Part shown: piece after piece, positions 1-7,319 of the stretch
Layout: each line of letters begins with the position of its first letter
Numbering within the stretch: position 1 is the first letter of the stretch
Assembly: GCA_020724025.1 (NCBI GenBank)
Contig: DYHU01000005.1
Location: 16,708-30,626, forward strand
Length of the DNA stretch: 13,919 bases
Origin: Syntrophorhabdus sp.
GTDB taxonomy: Bacteria > Desulfobacterota > BSN033 > UBA1163
Direction: 5' to 3'
The notes under the pieces: model-generated
What the model was told of the DNA's origin: nothing
Seen by the model: only the letters and a program-made list of their open reading frames with translations
Databases searched by the model: none
Made by a program: the position numbers and the translations under genes

Positions 1-1012
1 AGATGAGAACCAGGACGAGCATGGTAAAGGCAATGGCGTCTTTTAACTGATAAGGGGCTACGATGCCCAGACCATCCAGAAAGAGGCTCGGCCCCACCGA
101 CTCCACAAGGCCAAGAAAGATTCCGCCCAGCATGGCCCCGGGAATGTTTCCGATGCCGCCCAACACGGCTGCAGTAAAGGCTTTGATTCCCGGGATGAAC
201 CCCATGAAGAAATGGACTTGTTTAAACATCAGGGCATAGAGGACGCCTGCGGCTCCGGCGGACATGCCTCCGATGACAAAGGTCGTGACGATCATTCGAT
301 CTATATCAATCCCCATCAGGGCGGAGGTTTCTTTGTCTTCGGACACGGCGCGAATTGCTTTGCCCACACGGGTACGCTGAACAAAGGAGTAGAGAGCGGC
401 CATTAGGATGGCGGCCGCCAGAATGACCACCGCCTGAAACTTCAGAATGCGAAATTCTCCGAGGGCCCACTCCCCTTCCAGAATCTTCACCACTGGATAG
501 GCCTGGAACCCTGAGCCGTAAAATCCACGGAAGGTGTACTGGAGAAAGAAGGAAGCTCCTATCGCGGTGATCAGAGGGATGAGACGGGGAGCGGTCCGGA
601 GCGGGCGATAAGCAATCCGTTCCAGGAGAACGGCTATTAGTGTCGAAGTGGCCATGGAGACGATAAAAATCATGATGAGGCTGATGATGGGATATTGATC
701 GAGAAAACCGGATGAATAAAAGGCGGCCGCAACGTAATAGGCTGTATAAGGGCCGCTCATAAAGACTTCGCTATGGGCGAAATTGATCATTCTGAGAATG
801 CCATAGACCATGGTATAGCCCATGGCGATGAGGGCATAGATGCTTCCTTGTGCGAGACCGAAGACGATGAAATCAAACCAGTGGTGAACCGTGTATGTTT
901 TTGCAGTTAGAGTGGCGGTGGAACCCCAAAAGATCAAGAGTAATATGGCCCCTCCGATGAGCCACATGACCACATCGGTGGGAGTAATCCTTTCCCTCCA
1001 GCGTTTCAGCAT
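1..1012 (-). CDS. livH: Branched-chain amino acid type ABC transporter permease LivH (partial, runs off left edge)
   Basis: This is an inner-membrane permease subunit of a Liv/HAAT-family ABC importer (amino acids or similar small organic acids). I translated the minus strand from the ATG at 1012; the frame stays open for 337 codons to the window edge, so the C-terminus is missing. After a short N-terminal extension with one hydrophobic segment (residues about 15-30), the typical LivH core begins. It includes GYTMVYGILRMINFAHSEV, EDKETSALMGIDIDRM (the cytoplasmic loop contacting the ATPases) and AVLGGIGNIPGAMLGG near the C-terminus, with several strongly hydrophobic helices between. An AAGGATGGG stretch upstream of the start is a modest ribosome binding site. 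The binding protein at 1322-2620 lies upstream on the same strand, 309 bp away and separated by repeats, so one transcription unit is likely but interrupted by palindromes. The remaining subunits (LivM, LivG, LivF) would be expected further left. The family is certain; the substrate is not. Confidence 0.93.
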   Translation of the reverse strand, partial: MLKRWRERITPTDVVMWLIGGAILLLIFWGSTATLTAKTYTVHHWFDFIVFGLAQGSIYALIAMGYTMVYGILRMINFAHSEVFMSGPYTAYYVAAAFYSSGFLDQYPIISLIMIFIVSMATSTLIAVLLERIAYRPLRTAPRLIPLITAIGASFFLQYTFRGFYGSGFQAYPVVKILEGEWALGEFRILKFQAVVILAAAILMAALYSFVQRTRVGKAIRAVSEDKETSALMGIDIDRMIVTTFVIGGMSAGAAGVLYALMFKQVHFFMGFIPGIKAFTAAVLGGIGNIPGAMLGGIFLGLVESVGPSLFLDGLGIVAPYQLKDAIAFTMLVLVLI

Positions 1013-1056
1013 GAGGATTTCCCATCCTTTTTATAACATCGGCATAAATGATGGTC

Positions 1057-1175
1057 TCGTAAAAAGTCGTCACTCCGGTGAAAACCGGAGTCCACTGTAT
1101 TTATAAGTATTCGAAAAGACTGGATTCCGGCTTTCGCCGGAATGACAAAAAAGGGCATTTTCAGACTTTTTACGA
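1057..1175. repeat. MITE-like palindromic element with 12-bp terminal inverted repeats
   Basis: The ends TCGTAAAAAGTC (1057-1068) and GACTTTTTACGA (1164-1175) are perfect inverted repeats. Just inside lie two facing copies of a small hairpin unit. One is at 1069-1095 (GTCACTCCGGTG, then AAAACCGGAGTCCAC). The opposite-strand copy at 1120-1146 reads on the minus strand as GTCATTCCGGCGAAAGCC and onward to GGAATCCAG. The two halves have diverged at a few positions. No ORF inside could encode a transposase, so if mobile it is non-autonomous. The CCGGCGAAAGCCGG core is a motif I recognise as common in intergenic repeats of many bacteria. It lies just upstream of livH. Confidence 0.75.
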
Positions 1176-1202
1176 ATTCATTACAATACGAATTCATTAC
1201 AA
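1171..1202. repeat. 16-bp perfect tandem duplication
   Basis: TACGAATTCATTACAA occurs twice head to tail (1171-1186 and 1187-1202). The first copy overlaps the right terminal repeat of the preceding palindromic element. It looks like a local duplication at the element boundary, for example a slippage or excision scar. No coding role is visible. Confidence 0.85.
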
Positions 1203-1222
1203 ATAGATACTAAGATAATTTG

Positions 1223-1295
1223 CCCCTCACCCTTCTCCTCTCCCCGGTGGCACAGGCGTGACGCCTGTGGCCACCAGAGAGGGCGGGGCGAGGGG
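1223..1295. repeat. Nested palindromic repeat (CCCCTC...GAGGGG family) with an inner palindrome
   Basis: The outer arms are CCCCTC (1223-1228) with GAGGGG (1290-1295) and CCTCTC (1237-1242) with GAGAGG (1277-1282). Where related copies have a short loop, this copy carries a second palindrome: GGTGGCACAGGCGT (1246-1259) against ACGCCTGTGGCCACC (1261-1275). It looks like one palindromic element nested within another. It begins 27 bp past the livK stop codon, so it may fold in the transcript between livK and livH, but there is no terminal T-run to call it an intrinsic terminator. Confidence 0.7.
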
Positions 1296-1321
1296 GTACC
1301 ACCATTTTTAGAGCAATGGTG

Positions 1322-2620
1322 TTATTTCTTCTTGGGTGCTTCCTTAGCAGGAGCCGGTTTTGCTGGCGCCGCGACTGCGGGCGACCAGATCGGTTTTTCC
1401 GGAATGGCCAGTTTTTTGACATTATCGGCTGTCATCTGATAGATGGCGATCATCGGGTCGGCGCAGTCCCCTGTCTCCGTGCAGGTGAGATTTCCGGTCA
1501 ACCCCTTGAAGTTTTTGGTTGCGTAAAGGGCATCCCGAAGTTGCTGACGACCGATGTGGAGTGTGCCATCCGGAGCCGTCTTGGCCACCTTCTCGATGGC
1601 GGCAAGGACGATCAGGGCAGCATCATAGCCATGGGCATGGAAAGGAGCGATCGGTTTTTCGCCGTACTTCTTCTGGTGCTTTTCGAGGAAGGTCTTGTAG
1701 CCTGCGCCAAAAGCGGAGAAGTCCGGACTGGAGTGGTACATTCCAACGGCCGTATCCCCTGCGGCTTTAATGAAGTCGGGAGAGAAGGTTCCATCGGCGC
1801 TCATCAGTTTTGTTTTTTCAAGCCCTTTCACTTCCTTGGCCTGGCGTGTAACATGGCCTCCTGCCGCGATGAAGATTGGGTAGTAGATGATATCGGGCTT
1901 GCCAGTGGCGATCTTGGTCAGGACGGGTCGCATGTCCGTATCGGTGGGAGCGACTGCTTCTTGAGAGGTGATGGTTCCGCCCAGCTTTTTGAAGTTATCG
2001 GCAAAGACGGCCTGAAGCTGTTCGGCATAGGGGCTTCCGTCATGAATGGTGGCGGCCTTTTTGACCTTCAACTGCTTGATGGCATATTCTGCGGCCACGG
2101 CTCCCTGAACCTTATCGTTGTGAGCGGTGCGGAGATAACCATTATACTCGGGCCCGCGTTTCGGGTCTGTCAGGAAGGGTGCGGTATTCGAAGGCGATAC
2201 CGTGGCAATGCCTGCCTTCCAGAGAATGGGCGCGCCGGGTTTGGCCTCGCTTGAGCAGTTTGAACCGATTGCGGCCACAATCGTTGGATCAGCAGCGAGT
2301 TTGGTTGCTGCGGCCAGGCCACCTTCGGCATTACAGCCGGAGTCCTGGACAGAGAGTTTGACGGCGAAACCGAGAATCTTTCCGCCCTTATCTTCAATGG
2401 CAATCTCGACACCCCGCTTGGTATCGGTTCCCAAAGAAGCATCGGGCCCTGCAACGACCATCCAGCAGGCGATGTGAATGGGATCGCCTTTCTTGATCTT
2501 CACCACGCCGAGTTTGTCTTCATATTTAAAGGTTTCTTTTTTGGCCTGTGCCTGTGCGAAGCCCACACTCACGCAGACCACCATCGCAAAGACAATCAAT
2601 AGTGTAACAATTCGTTTCAT
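1322..2620 (-). CDS. livK: Periplasmic substrate-binding protein of a branched-chain amino acid type ABC transporter (LivK-like)
   Basis: This 432-residue protein captures the substrate in the periplasm and delivers it to the LivH/LivM permeases. It starts with a signal peptide: basic MKR, a hydrophobic run, then a type-I-like cleavage region ending AQAQA near residue 26. The mature part is the two-lobed type I periplasmic binding fold (Peripla_BP_6 family). Recognisable pieces are GPDASLGTDTKRGVEIAIED, AAIGSNCSSEAKPGAP, the inter-lobe region DTDMRPVLTKIATGKPDIIYYP, and HAHGYDAALIVLAAIEKVA. Cysteine pairs (DSGCN and GSNCSS; LTCTETGDCADP) may form disulphides. The C-terminus ends in an unusual Ala/Pro/Lys tail of about 20 residues. 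The start is fixed by AAGGAGGG (minus strand, 2625-2632) ahead of the ATG, and a promoter lies at 2772-2799. It is upstream of livH on the same strand. The ligand could be leucine-type amino acids, amides or aromatic or other acids; the sequence does not decide. Confidence 0.93.
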   Translation of the reverse strand: MKRIVTLLIVFAMVVCVSVGFAQAQAKKETFKYEDKLGVVKIKKGDPIHIACWMVVAGPDASLGTDTKRGVEIAIEDKGGKILGFAVKLSVQDSGCNAEGGLAAATKLAADPTIVAAIGSNCSSEAKPGAPILWKAGIATVSPSNTAPFLTDPKRGPEYNGYLRTAHNDKVQGAVAAEYAIKQLKVKKAATIHDGSPYAEQLQAVFADNFKKLGGTITSQEAVAPTDTDMRPVLTKIATGKPDIIYYPIFIAAGGHVTRQAKEVKGLEKTKLMSADGTFSPDFIKAAGDTAVGMYHSSPDFSAFGAGYKTFLEKHQKKYGEKPIAPFHAHGYDAALIVLAAIEKVAKTAPDGTLHIGRQQLRDALYATKNFKGLTGNLTCTETGDCADPMIAIYQMTADNVKKLAIPEKPIWSPAVAAPAKPAPAKEAPKKK

Positions 2621-2661
2621 AGAACCCTCCTTTTTAAAAGATTGTTATGAAATTAAAACCG

Positions 2662-2683
2662 GTGCCTATCCATGGCCAGGCAC
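2662..2683 (-). other. Small hairpin in the livK 5' leader
   Basis: GTGCCT (2662-2667) and AGGCAC (2678-2683) form a 6-bp stem with a 10-nt loop inside the inferred 145-nt leader between promoter and livK start. No known riboswitch is recognised. It could be structural only. Confidence 0.3.
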
Positions 2684-2771
2684 ATCACCCCCTTTTAAGA
2701 GAATTAGATTGAATTGAAAAGATGGTTGAGATATTTCTTCCCAAAGACTTTTCTTCCCTGCGAAGTGTAAT

Positions 2772-2799
2772 ATTATGATGAGATTAACTTATTTGTCAA
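2772..2799 (-). promoter_or_regulatory. Sigma70-type promoter for livK
   Basis: Read on the minus strand, TTGACA (complement of 2794-2799, a perfect -35) is followed after 16 bp by CATAAT (complement of 2772-2777, 5 of 6 matches to TATAAT). Transcription would start near 2765 and leave a leader of about 145 nt before the livK ATG at 2620. This is the best promoter in the left half of the window. Confidence 0.65.
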
Positions 2800-2813
2800 G
2801 CAATTTAAAAAAA

Positions 2814-2849
2814 TGGAATACTGGAATGATGGAATGGTGGAATCATGGG
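2814..2849. repeat. 8-bp-period array of TGGAAT cores
   Basis: TGGAAT begins at 2814, 2822, 2830 and 2838, exactly 8 bp apart, with variable two-base fillers (AC, GA, GG, CA), then a degenerate fifth unit TGGGCT at 2846. The opposite-strand core reappears at 3065 and 3073 (TTCCA, again 8 bp apart) just before the isomerase stop codon. It lies immediately upstream of the livK -35 box. Confidence 0.7.
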
Positions 2850-2885
2850 CTAAGAATCCCAACAAAAAGAAAAATGAGCAATCCT

Positions 2886-3019
2886 TCATGACGGGAGCGT
2901 CACCCTCGAACCATGAAAATTTGCAAGTATTATCCTCCCCCTTGATGGGGGAGGATTGAGGTGGGGGTGAATAGGGTGTCTCCCCCCTCCCCCCCACCCT
3001 CTCCCACCAAGGGAGAGGG
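2886..3019. repeat. Cluster of G/C-rich palindromes in the gap between livK and the isomerase gene
   Basis: This cluster occupies most of the gene-free stretch 2621-3079. It holds TGACG/CGTCA framed by TTCATG/CATGAA (2886-2917), then TCCTCCCCC with GGGGGAGGA (2933-2941/2947-2955, loop TTGAT), then CCCTCTCCC with GGGAGAGGG (2997-3005/3011-3019, loop ACCAA). The two 9-bp hairpins are stable and lie downstream of the isomerase stop codon on the minus strand, so they could slow or end transcription, but there is no T-tract. The middle hairpin and its tail GGTGGGGGTG closely match a repeat inside the ATP-grasp gene at 8652-8687. Confidence 0.7.
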
Positions 3020-3079
3020 AGATAATAGGGTTATTTTTAGGGAATTTGAAGGTTTAACCCATTCTTCCAACATTCCATC

Positions 3080-3850
3080 TCAACCATCGATATATTTTTT
3101 CACGGCTTCCAGACCTCTCCAGAGATGGGCCTCTTCGTGAGGTTCGATCGTATAGATGGGGTTTAATCCCCATCGGGAAAAGAGGCTGAAGAGTTCTCTG
3201 AAATCGAAACTTCCCTCACCCATGGGCAGATGGTCATCCATCTCTCCGTGATTGTCGTGAAGGTGGACCTCGATGAGATATCCTCTCAATGATTCCATCC
3301 AGAGGGGAAGAGGGGTTTTGCCGAAGACATGGTGGTGACCGGTATCGAAACAGAACCGGAAGTGGGGCGAATCAATCTCCTTCAGAAGCATTAACAACGA
3401 ATCGGGACTCTCTTCAAAGACATTTTCAATGGCGAGGGTAAGGTCCCGCTCTTTCGCTTCCTCCACCAGGGGTTTCCAGGTCCGGAGACTGCTCTCAAAC
3501 CAGAGGCCGATATCTCCATCGAATTTCCACTTCTCGTATCCAGGATGGAAGACGATCGCCCTCGGTTTGAACAGGGCGGCCAGCTCGATCGTCCTTGAGA
3601 ATCGATCCAGCGTCACCTCCTTGATCCTCCGATCCACTCCTCCGGGACTCAAATCCATAAAGGGGCCGTGAATGGTGCACGTCAGAGCTTTTTGACGAAG
3701 GGTTTCTGCGAGTTGTTTTGCTTCCATCTCATTGCAGGCATCGAGATCTTCCCCGCTGAAGTAGATTTCAGGATGGAAGCGATGTTCGATGACAAAATCG
3801 ATCCTCTGAAGGAGCATGTAGTAAGGGATATTGATCTGGATGGTGGTCAT
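3080..3850 (-). CDS. Sugar phosphate isomerase/epimerase-like TIM-barrel protein (AP endonuclease family 2 fold)
   Basis: This 256-residue protein is about the usual length for single-domain xylose-isomerase-like TIM barrels. The expected metal-ligand positions appear in order: His in CTIHGPFMD, His in IVFHPGYEKW, Glu in LAIENVFEE, Asp/His in FCFDTGHHHVFG, His/Asp in VHLHDNHGEMDDHLPMGEG, and Glu in YTIEPHEE. This pattern is typical of divalent-metal-dependent sugar isomerases, epimerases and endonuclease-IV relatives, and all positions look intact, so the enzyme is probably active. The substrate cannot be told from sequence; true endonuclease IV is less likely because its extra metal ligands and DNA-binding loops are not evident. 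No signal peptide is seen, so it is cytoplasmic. It follows the antiporter gene by 57 bp on the same strand and may be co-transcribed. No clear Shine-Dalgarno precedes its ATG. Confidence 0.85.
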   Translation of the reverse strand: MTTIQINIPYYMLLQRIDFVIEHRFHPEIYFSGEDLDACNEMEAKQLAETLRQKALTCTIHGPFMDLSPGGVDRRIKEVTLDRFSRTIELAALFKPRAIVFHPGYEKWKFDGDIGLWFESSLRTWKPLVEEAKERDLTLAIENVFEESPDSLLMLLKEIDSPHFRFCFDTGHHHVFGKTPLPLWMESLRGYLIEVHLHDNHGEMDDHLPMGEGSFDFRELFSLFSRWGLNPIYTIEPHEEAHLWRGLEAVKKYIDG

Positions 3851-3907
3851 GGTTGGCAGCAGATTTATAGCATTCTATGAAATAAAACTCAAATCAGTCC
3901 CCTGAGA

Positions 3908-5908
3908 TCAACCTTCGAGCAGTTCGATCGCCTTCAGAACTTTTTCCCTCTCTCCGATCAGATAGACGACATCCCCTGCCCTGAAGACAAAGCCCGGATC
4001 CGGGCCGGAGAGGATCTCTCCATCCCTTCTCACGGCGATCACGGTAGCGCCCGTCCTGGACCGTATCTTCAGATCTCTGATGGAATGGCCTGTCGCAGGG
4101 GTTTGCTCGCGGATGAGGTAAGTTTCGGTCTCAATATCCGTGATGATCTCGCATTTTTCAGGCAAACTCTTCACAGGAAGCTCCACTCTTCTTAAGGCTT
4201 CATAACTTCCGCTTCGGATCCTCTCGATCTGTTCGAAGAGGAGGTTTCTTGGCACCTGATAGCGGTGGAGCACTTTAGCAAAGATTTCGATCGATGTCTC
4301 GAACTCTTCGGGAATGACTTCGTTTGCCCCCAGATGGAGGAGGTCCTCCACCTCAGCGGTATAGCGGGTTCTGACGATGATGTAAATTCTGGGATTCTCT
4401 ATTCGTGCGAGCCGGACAATCCTTCGGGTCGAGGCCGGGTCCGAGATGACGACGACGAGCATTCTTGCACTGGCAAGCCCCAGTTTGTGGAGGATCTCCG
4501 GGCGGGTGCCGTCTCCGTAGAAGATGGGTTCCCCTCTCTTTCTCATCTCGCGGACGGTCTCATTGTTGAGGTCGAGGACGACATAAGGGATCGAGGTCTC
4601 CCTCAGGACCTCTGCTAAATTCCTTCCATTTAATCCAAAACCGATGATGATGACATGGTCTGCTTTTCCCGGGAGAAAAATTTCCTTCTCCGCTCTCTTT
4701 CTCATCCTGTCCAACCGGTCAAGGAGTTTTTTCGAACTCATCCAGGCCGAGATGGAGGGAGAAGCTTGGAGAAGGAAAGGGGTCAGGATCATCGTGATGA
4801 CAGAGGCTGAGAGGAAGAGCTGGTAGTGGTTTTCCGAGATGAGACCGGCCGATTTTCCAGCCATGGCAAGGACGAAAGAGAATTCGCCGACCTGCGCCAG
4901 ATGGATTCCGGTCTGAAGGGAAATCCGCAGAGGATGCCCGATCAGATGGACGGAGAAGAAACCGGCGAAGGTCTTCAAGAGGATGATGATGGCCACGCCA
5001 ATGAGAATCAGGAGAATATTCTCGCGGAGGAAAGTCAGGTTCATCAACATCCCTATGGAGATGAAGAAGAGTCCATTGAAACTGTCTTTGAAGGGCAGGA
5101 TGTCAGAGATGGCCTGATAGGCATATTCCGATTCGGAGATGATCAGGCCTGCGAGAAAGGCCCCCAGCGCAAGGGAGAGACCAAGCCATGAAGTGAAGAG
5201 GGCTGTTCCGAGACAGACGAGGATGATCGTGATGACGAAGAGCTCACGGCTTCGGGTGTGGACGATCTGGTGGAGGATATTGGGGACCATCCACCTGGCG
5301 CCGAAGATGACGACGAAGATGATGGCGGCGGATTTTAGAAGCGTCCACAAAAGTTCAAGGGAGCTTCCTCTCGCTCCGGAAAGAATGGGGACGAGGAGCA
5401 TCAGGGGAACGACGCAGAGATCCTGGAAGATGAGGATGCCGATGGAGAGGCGTCCATGGGGAGAGTCGATCTCACCCCGGTCAAAGAGCATCTTCATGAC
5501 AATGGCGGTGCTGCTCAGGGCGATGAGAAATCCGGCGAAAAGAGAGGCGTTCCATTTCTGAAGGAATGGATAGGTGATTGCAGTGGTGGTGAAAAGGGTG
5601 AGGAGAACTTGGGAGAAGCCTCCTCCCAGGACTGCGGAGCGAATCCTTTTCAGGTTCTTGAGCGAGATCTCCAGCCCGACCGTAAAGAGGAGAAGAATGA
5701 TGCCGATTTCTGCAAGGAGTTCGACCTCGCGGATATCCCGGATCAATCCAGACCCATGGGGTCCGAGGAGAACTCCGGCGGTGAGGAAGCCCACGATGGA
5801 GGGGATCCTCAATTTGTGAAGGAGGAAGATCACCGAGGCCGAGACCCCGAAGATAATGACCAGCGTTTTTAAGAATCCGAGTTCCATCGATTTTATCCTG
5901 GCCGCCAT
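3908..5908 (-). CDS. Kef-type monovalent cation:proton antiporter with RCK (TrkA-N/TrkA-C) regulatory module
   Basis: This integral inner-membrane CPA2-family antiporter exchanges K+ or Na+ for H+. Residues about 10-390 form the Na+/H+ exchanger membrane domain, with many hydrophobic helices and family-like stretches such as IVGFLTAGVLLGPHGSG, LLFTVGLEISL, ALSSTAIVMKML and LGAFLAGLIISESEYAYQ. A charged linker leads to a TrkA-N Rossmann domain near residue 415 (VIIIGFGLNGRNLAEVL, the GxGxxG nucleotide site, and YGDGTRPEIL). The last 90 or so residues are a TrkA-C domain (GATVIAVRRDGEIL, FRAGDVVYLIGE). The total of 666 residues suits a full KefB/C/YbaL-like protein. Two starts are possible: the ATG at 5908, or an in-frame ATG at 5887 giving MELGFLKTLV with AGGAT upstream. 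The latter looks more like the family N-terminus. The ion and the gating ligand are unknown. Confidence 0.92.
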   Translation of the reverse strand: MAARIKSMELGFLKTLVIIFGVSASVIFLLHKLRIPSIVGFLTAGVLLGPHGSGLIRDIREVELLAEIGIILLLFTVGLEISLKNLKRIRSAVLGGGFSQVLLTLFTTTAITYPFLQKWNASLFAGFLIALSSTAIVMKMLFDRGEIDSPHGRLSIGILIFQDLCVVPLMLLVPILSGARGSSLELLWTLLKSAAIIFVVIFGARWMVPNILHQIVHTRSRELFVITIILVCLGTALFTSWLGLSLALGAFLAGLIISESEYAYQAISDILPFKDSFNGLFFISIGMLMNLTFLRENILLILIGVAIIILLKTFAGFFSVHLIGHPLRISLQTGIHLAQVGEFSFVLAMAGKSAGLISENHYQLFLSASVITMILTPFLLQASPSISAWMSSKKLLDRLDRMRKRAEKEIFLPGKADHVIIIGFGLNGRNLAEVLRETSIPYVVLDLNNETVREMRKRGEPIFYGDGTRPEILHKLGLASARMLVVVISDPASTRRIVRLARIENPRIYIIVRTRYTAEVEDLLHLGANEVIPEEFETSIEIFAKVLHRYQVPRNLLFEQIERIRSGSYEALRRVELPVKSLPEKCEIITDIETETYLIREQTPATGHSIRDLKIRSRTGATVIAVRRDGEILSGPDPGFVFRAGDVVYLIGEREKVLKAIELLEG

Positions 5909-5931
5909 TATAACCTAAATCGAACCATTTT

Positions 5932-5961
5932 TTGACAATTTATATTTACACAATTTATTAT
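5932..5961 (+). promoter_or_regulatory. Candidate sigma70 promoter facing the tat genes
   Basis: TTGACA (5932-5937, perfect) and TATTAT (5956-5961, 5 of 6) are separated by 18 bp. It lies in the divergent gap between the antiporter gene and tatA/B, and its transcript would run through the nested palindrome at 5977-6094 before reaching tatA/B. Confidence 0.45.
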
Positions 5962-5976
5962 GACCACGGCAATTCA

Positions 5977-6094
5977 AATCCCCCCAGCCCCCCTTTTCTA
6001 AGAGACTGTGTCACTAACAGGATGAACGGTGAGCTCAGGACAGGCCTGTCGAACCATGAACGGACTTGTGACACAGCCTTACAAGGGGGGGATT
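5977..6094. repeat. Nested palindromic repeat element in the divergent promoter region
   Basis: The outer arms are AATCCCCCCAGCCCCCCTTT (5977 onwards) and AAGGGGGGGATT (6083-6094). Inside, CTGTGTCAC (6006-6014) pairs perfectly with GTGACACAG (6068-6076). The innermost part (6020-6060) holds GATGAACGGTGAGCTCAGGA and the inverted CAGGCCTG followed by TCGAACCATGAACGG. The layering suggests an element inserted into another element. No transposase is encoded. Confidence 0.65.
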
Positions 6095-6143
6095 ATTCAT
6101 CACTTGACTTAGATGCCCATTGCAAAAAATGGAATCATTGTGG

Positions 6144-6162
6144 TATAAAATCTCTGAGGTGA
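6144..6162 (+). promoter_or_regulatory. tatA/B proximal -10-like box and strong ribosome binding site
   Basis: TATAAA (6144-6149) with a weak TTGCAA 18 bp upstream could be a second promoter, but its start point would fall almost on the ribosome binding site. GAGGTGA (6156-6162), a seven-base match to the anti-Shine-Dalgarno, sits 4 nt before the tatA/B ATG and fixes that start. The RBS is well supported; the promoter is tentative. Confidence 0.45.
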
Positions 6163-6166
6163 AGAG

Positions 6167-6580
6167 ATGTTTAATATCGGATTGCCGGAACTCCTGATCA
6201 TTGCGGCGATCGCCCTGATTATCTTCGGGCCGAATAAACTTCCGGAGCTGGCCAAGGCTTTTGGCAGGGCGATGAGAGAGTTTAAGAAAGCGACAGACGA
6301 AGTGAAGGAGAGTTTTGAAGCTGAGACCAGAGACCTGGAGGAGATAAAGAGCGCCATCACGGACGAGAATATTCTGCAAGACCTGGCCAGAGAAATATCC
6401 AACCCCGAAGAACCTTCTCCGGAGACAGTGACGACCGAAGAGCCGGCCCTGGAGGCTTTGGGACAGACAGAGACCGCATCCGCCGGGGAAAGGGTGACTT
6501 CTCCGGAAGAGGGAGGAGTTGAAGAGAAGAAAGAGGAGGAGCCAGAAGGGATGAAAGAGGGGATCCCCTCCCATGGATGA
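6167..6580 (+). CDS. tatA/tatB: Sec-independent (twin-arginine) translocase TatA/TatB family protein
   Basis: This 137-residue membrane component of the Tat pathway, which exports folded proteins, has the canonical layout. A single N-terminal transmembrane helix (about residues 5-21) is followed by the hinge FGPNKLPEL, an amphipathic helix ([17 protein letters not shown]), and a long acidic, Glu/Pro/Thr-rich tail from about residue 80. The [10 protein letters not shown] start with Glu at position 8 and the GP hinge is TatB-like. The LPELAKAFG and FKKATDEV segment is shared by many TatA/TatE proteins of this lineage, so the A/B assignment is left open. Its last 8 nt overlap tatC, implying translational coupling. 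No second TatA-like gene is present in the window, so another copy must lie elsewhere if separate A and B proteins are used. Confidence 0.9.
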   Translation: MFNIGLPELLIIAAIALIIFGPNKLPELAKAFGRAMREFKKATDEVKESFEAETRDLEEIKSAITDENILQDLAREISNPEEPSPETVTTEEPALEALGQTETASAGERVTSPEEGGVEEKKEEEPEGMKEGIPSHG

Positions 6581-7316
6581 GAAGAAACTCCCCTTAACCT
6601 CTCACCTTCAGGAGTTGAGGAAACGTCTCATCTTCTCCTTTATTGCGGTTGTAGCCGGTTTTGTCATCTGTTACGCCTTCTCCCAAAACCTCTTCGATAT
6701 TCTTTCCAAACCCCTTCTCAAGATGATGCCTTCCGGAGGTTCTCTCATCTTCACGAGTGTGGCCGAAGCCTTCTTCACCTATATGAAGGTGGCCTTCATC
6801 GCGGGCTTCATCCTGACTTCCCCCTTTGTTCTCTACCAGGTCTGGGCTTTTGTGGCGCCTGGGCTTTATCGTCATGAAAGGCGGTATGTGATTCCCTTTG
6901 TCGCCGCCGGCTCCCTCTTCTTCGCCCTGGGAATTCTCTTCGCCTATTTTGTCGCCATCCCCGTCGGGTTTAAATTTCTCCTGGGATACGCCACCGATTT
7001 CATCAAACCGATGCCGAGCATGAAGGAATATCTCTCCTTCAGCATTAAATTTTTATTAGCCTTTGGTCTGGTGTTCGAATTTCCAGTGGTCCTGGTCCTT
7101 CTTGCGCGGATCGGAGTGGTAGATGCGAAGACGATGGCCCGGCACAGGAAATATGCCATTTTGCTCATCTTCATCTTTGCGGCGGTCATGACCCCGCCTG
7201 ATGTCATCTCTCAGTTGCTCATGGCAATTCCTCTGATGGGGCTTTACGAGTTAAGTATCCTTCTCTCAAAAATATTCGGAAAGAAGACGAAACCGAGTCC
7301 ATCCGCTGATTCATAA
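6573..7316 (+). CDS. tatC: Twin-arginine translocase subunit TatC
   Basis: This 247-residue polytopic inner-membrane protein is the Tat receptor that binds twin-arginine signal peptides. Family landmarks are all present: the N-terminal cytoplasmic motif [10 protein letters not shown], which contacts the signal peptide, [18 protein letters not shown] after the second helix, the membrane-embedded Glu in [11 protein letters not shown], and [19 protein letters not shown] before the last helices. About six transmembrane helices are predicted and the length is normal. The ATG lies inside the 3' end of the tatA/B gene. radC begins 3 nt after its stop, so the three genes are almost certainly one operon. 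Confidence 0.97.
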   Translation: MDEKKLPLTSHLQELRKRLIFSFIAVVAGFVICYAFSQNLFDILSKPLLKMMPSGGSLIFTSVAEAFFTYMKVAFIAGFILTSPFVLYQVWAFVAPGLYRHERRYVIPFVAAGSLFFALGILFAYFVAIPVGFKFLLGYATDFIKPMPSMKEYLSFSIKFLLAFGLVFEFPVVLVLLARIGVVDAKTMARHRKYAILLIFIFAAVMTPPDVISQLLMAIPLMGLYELSILLSKIFGKKTKPSPSADS

Positions 7317-7319
7317 GTC

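Noticed and set aside
1057..1175. Intrinsic terminator between livK and livH
   Set aside because: The palindrome is long, diverged in its two halves and lacks a proper T-tract after a compact stem; its structure fits a MITE-like element better.
1316..2254. A 312-codon open frame on the plus strand
   Set aside because: It lies wholly antisense to the well-supported livK-like gene. Its translation has no recognisable family and the frame is open because of livK codon use.
4265..5872. Several plus-strand frames of 80-140 codons
   Set aside because: All are shadows of the antiporter gene on the opposite strand, with highly charged, unfamily-like translations.
5893..5925. TATAAT on the minus strand next to the antiporter start as a promoter
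   Set aside because: The nearest -35-like TTGTCA is 20 bp away, which is too far, and the box overlaps the possible start codon at 5908.
6035..6574. A 179-codon open frame on the minus strand
   Set aside because: It is antisense to tatA/B, which has a clear family match and ribosome binding site.
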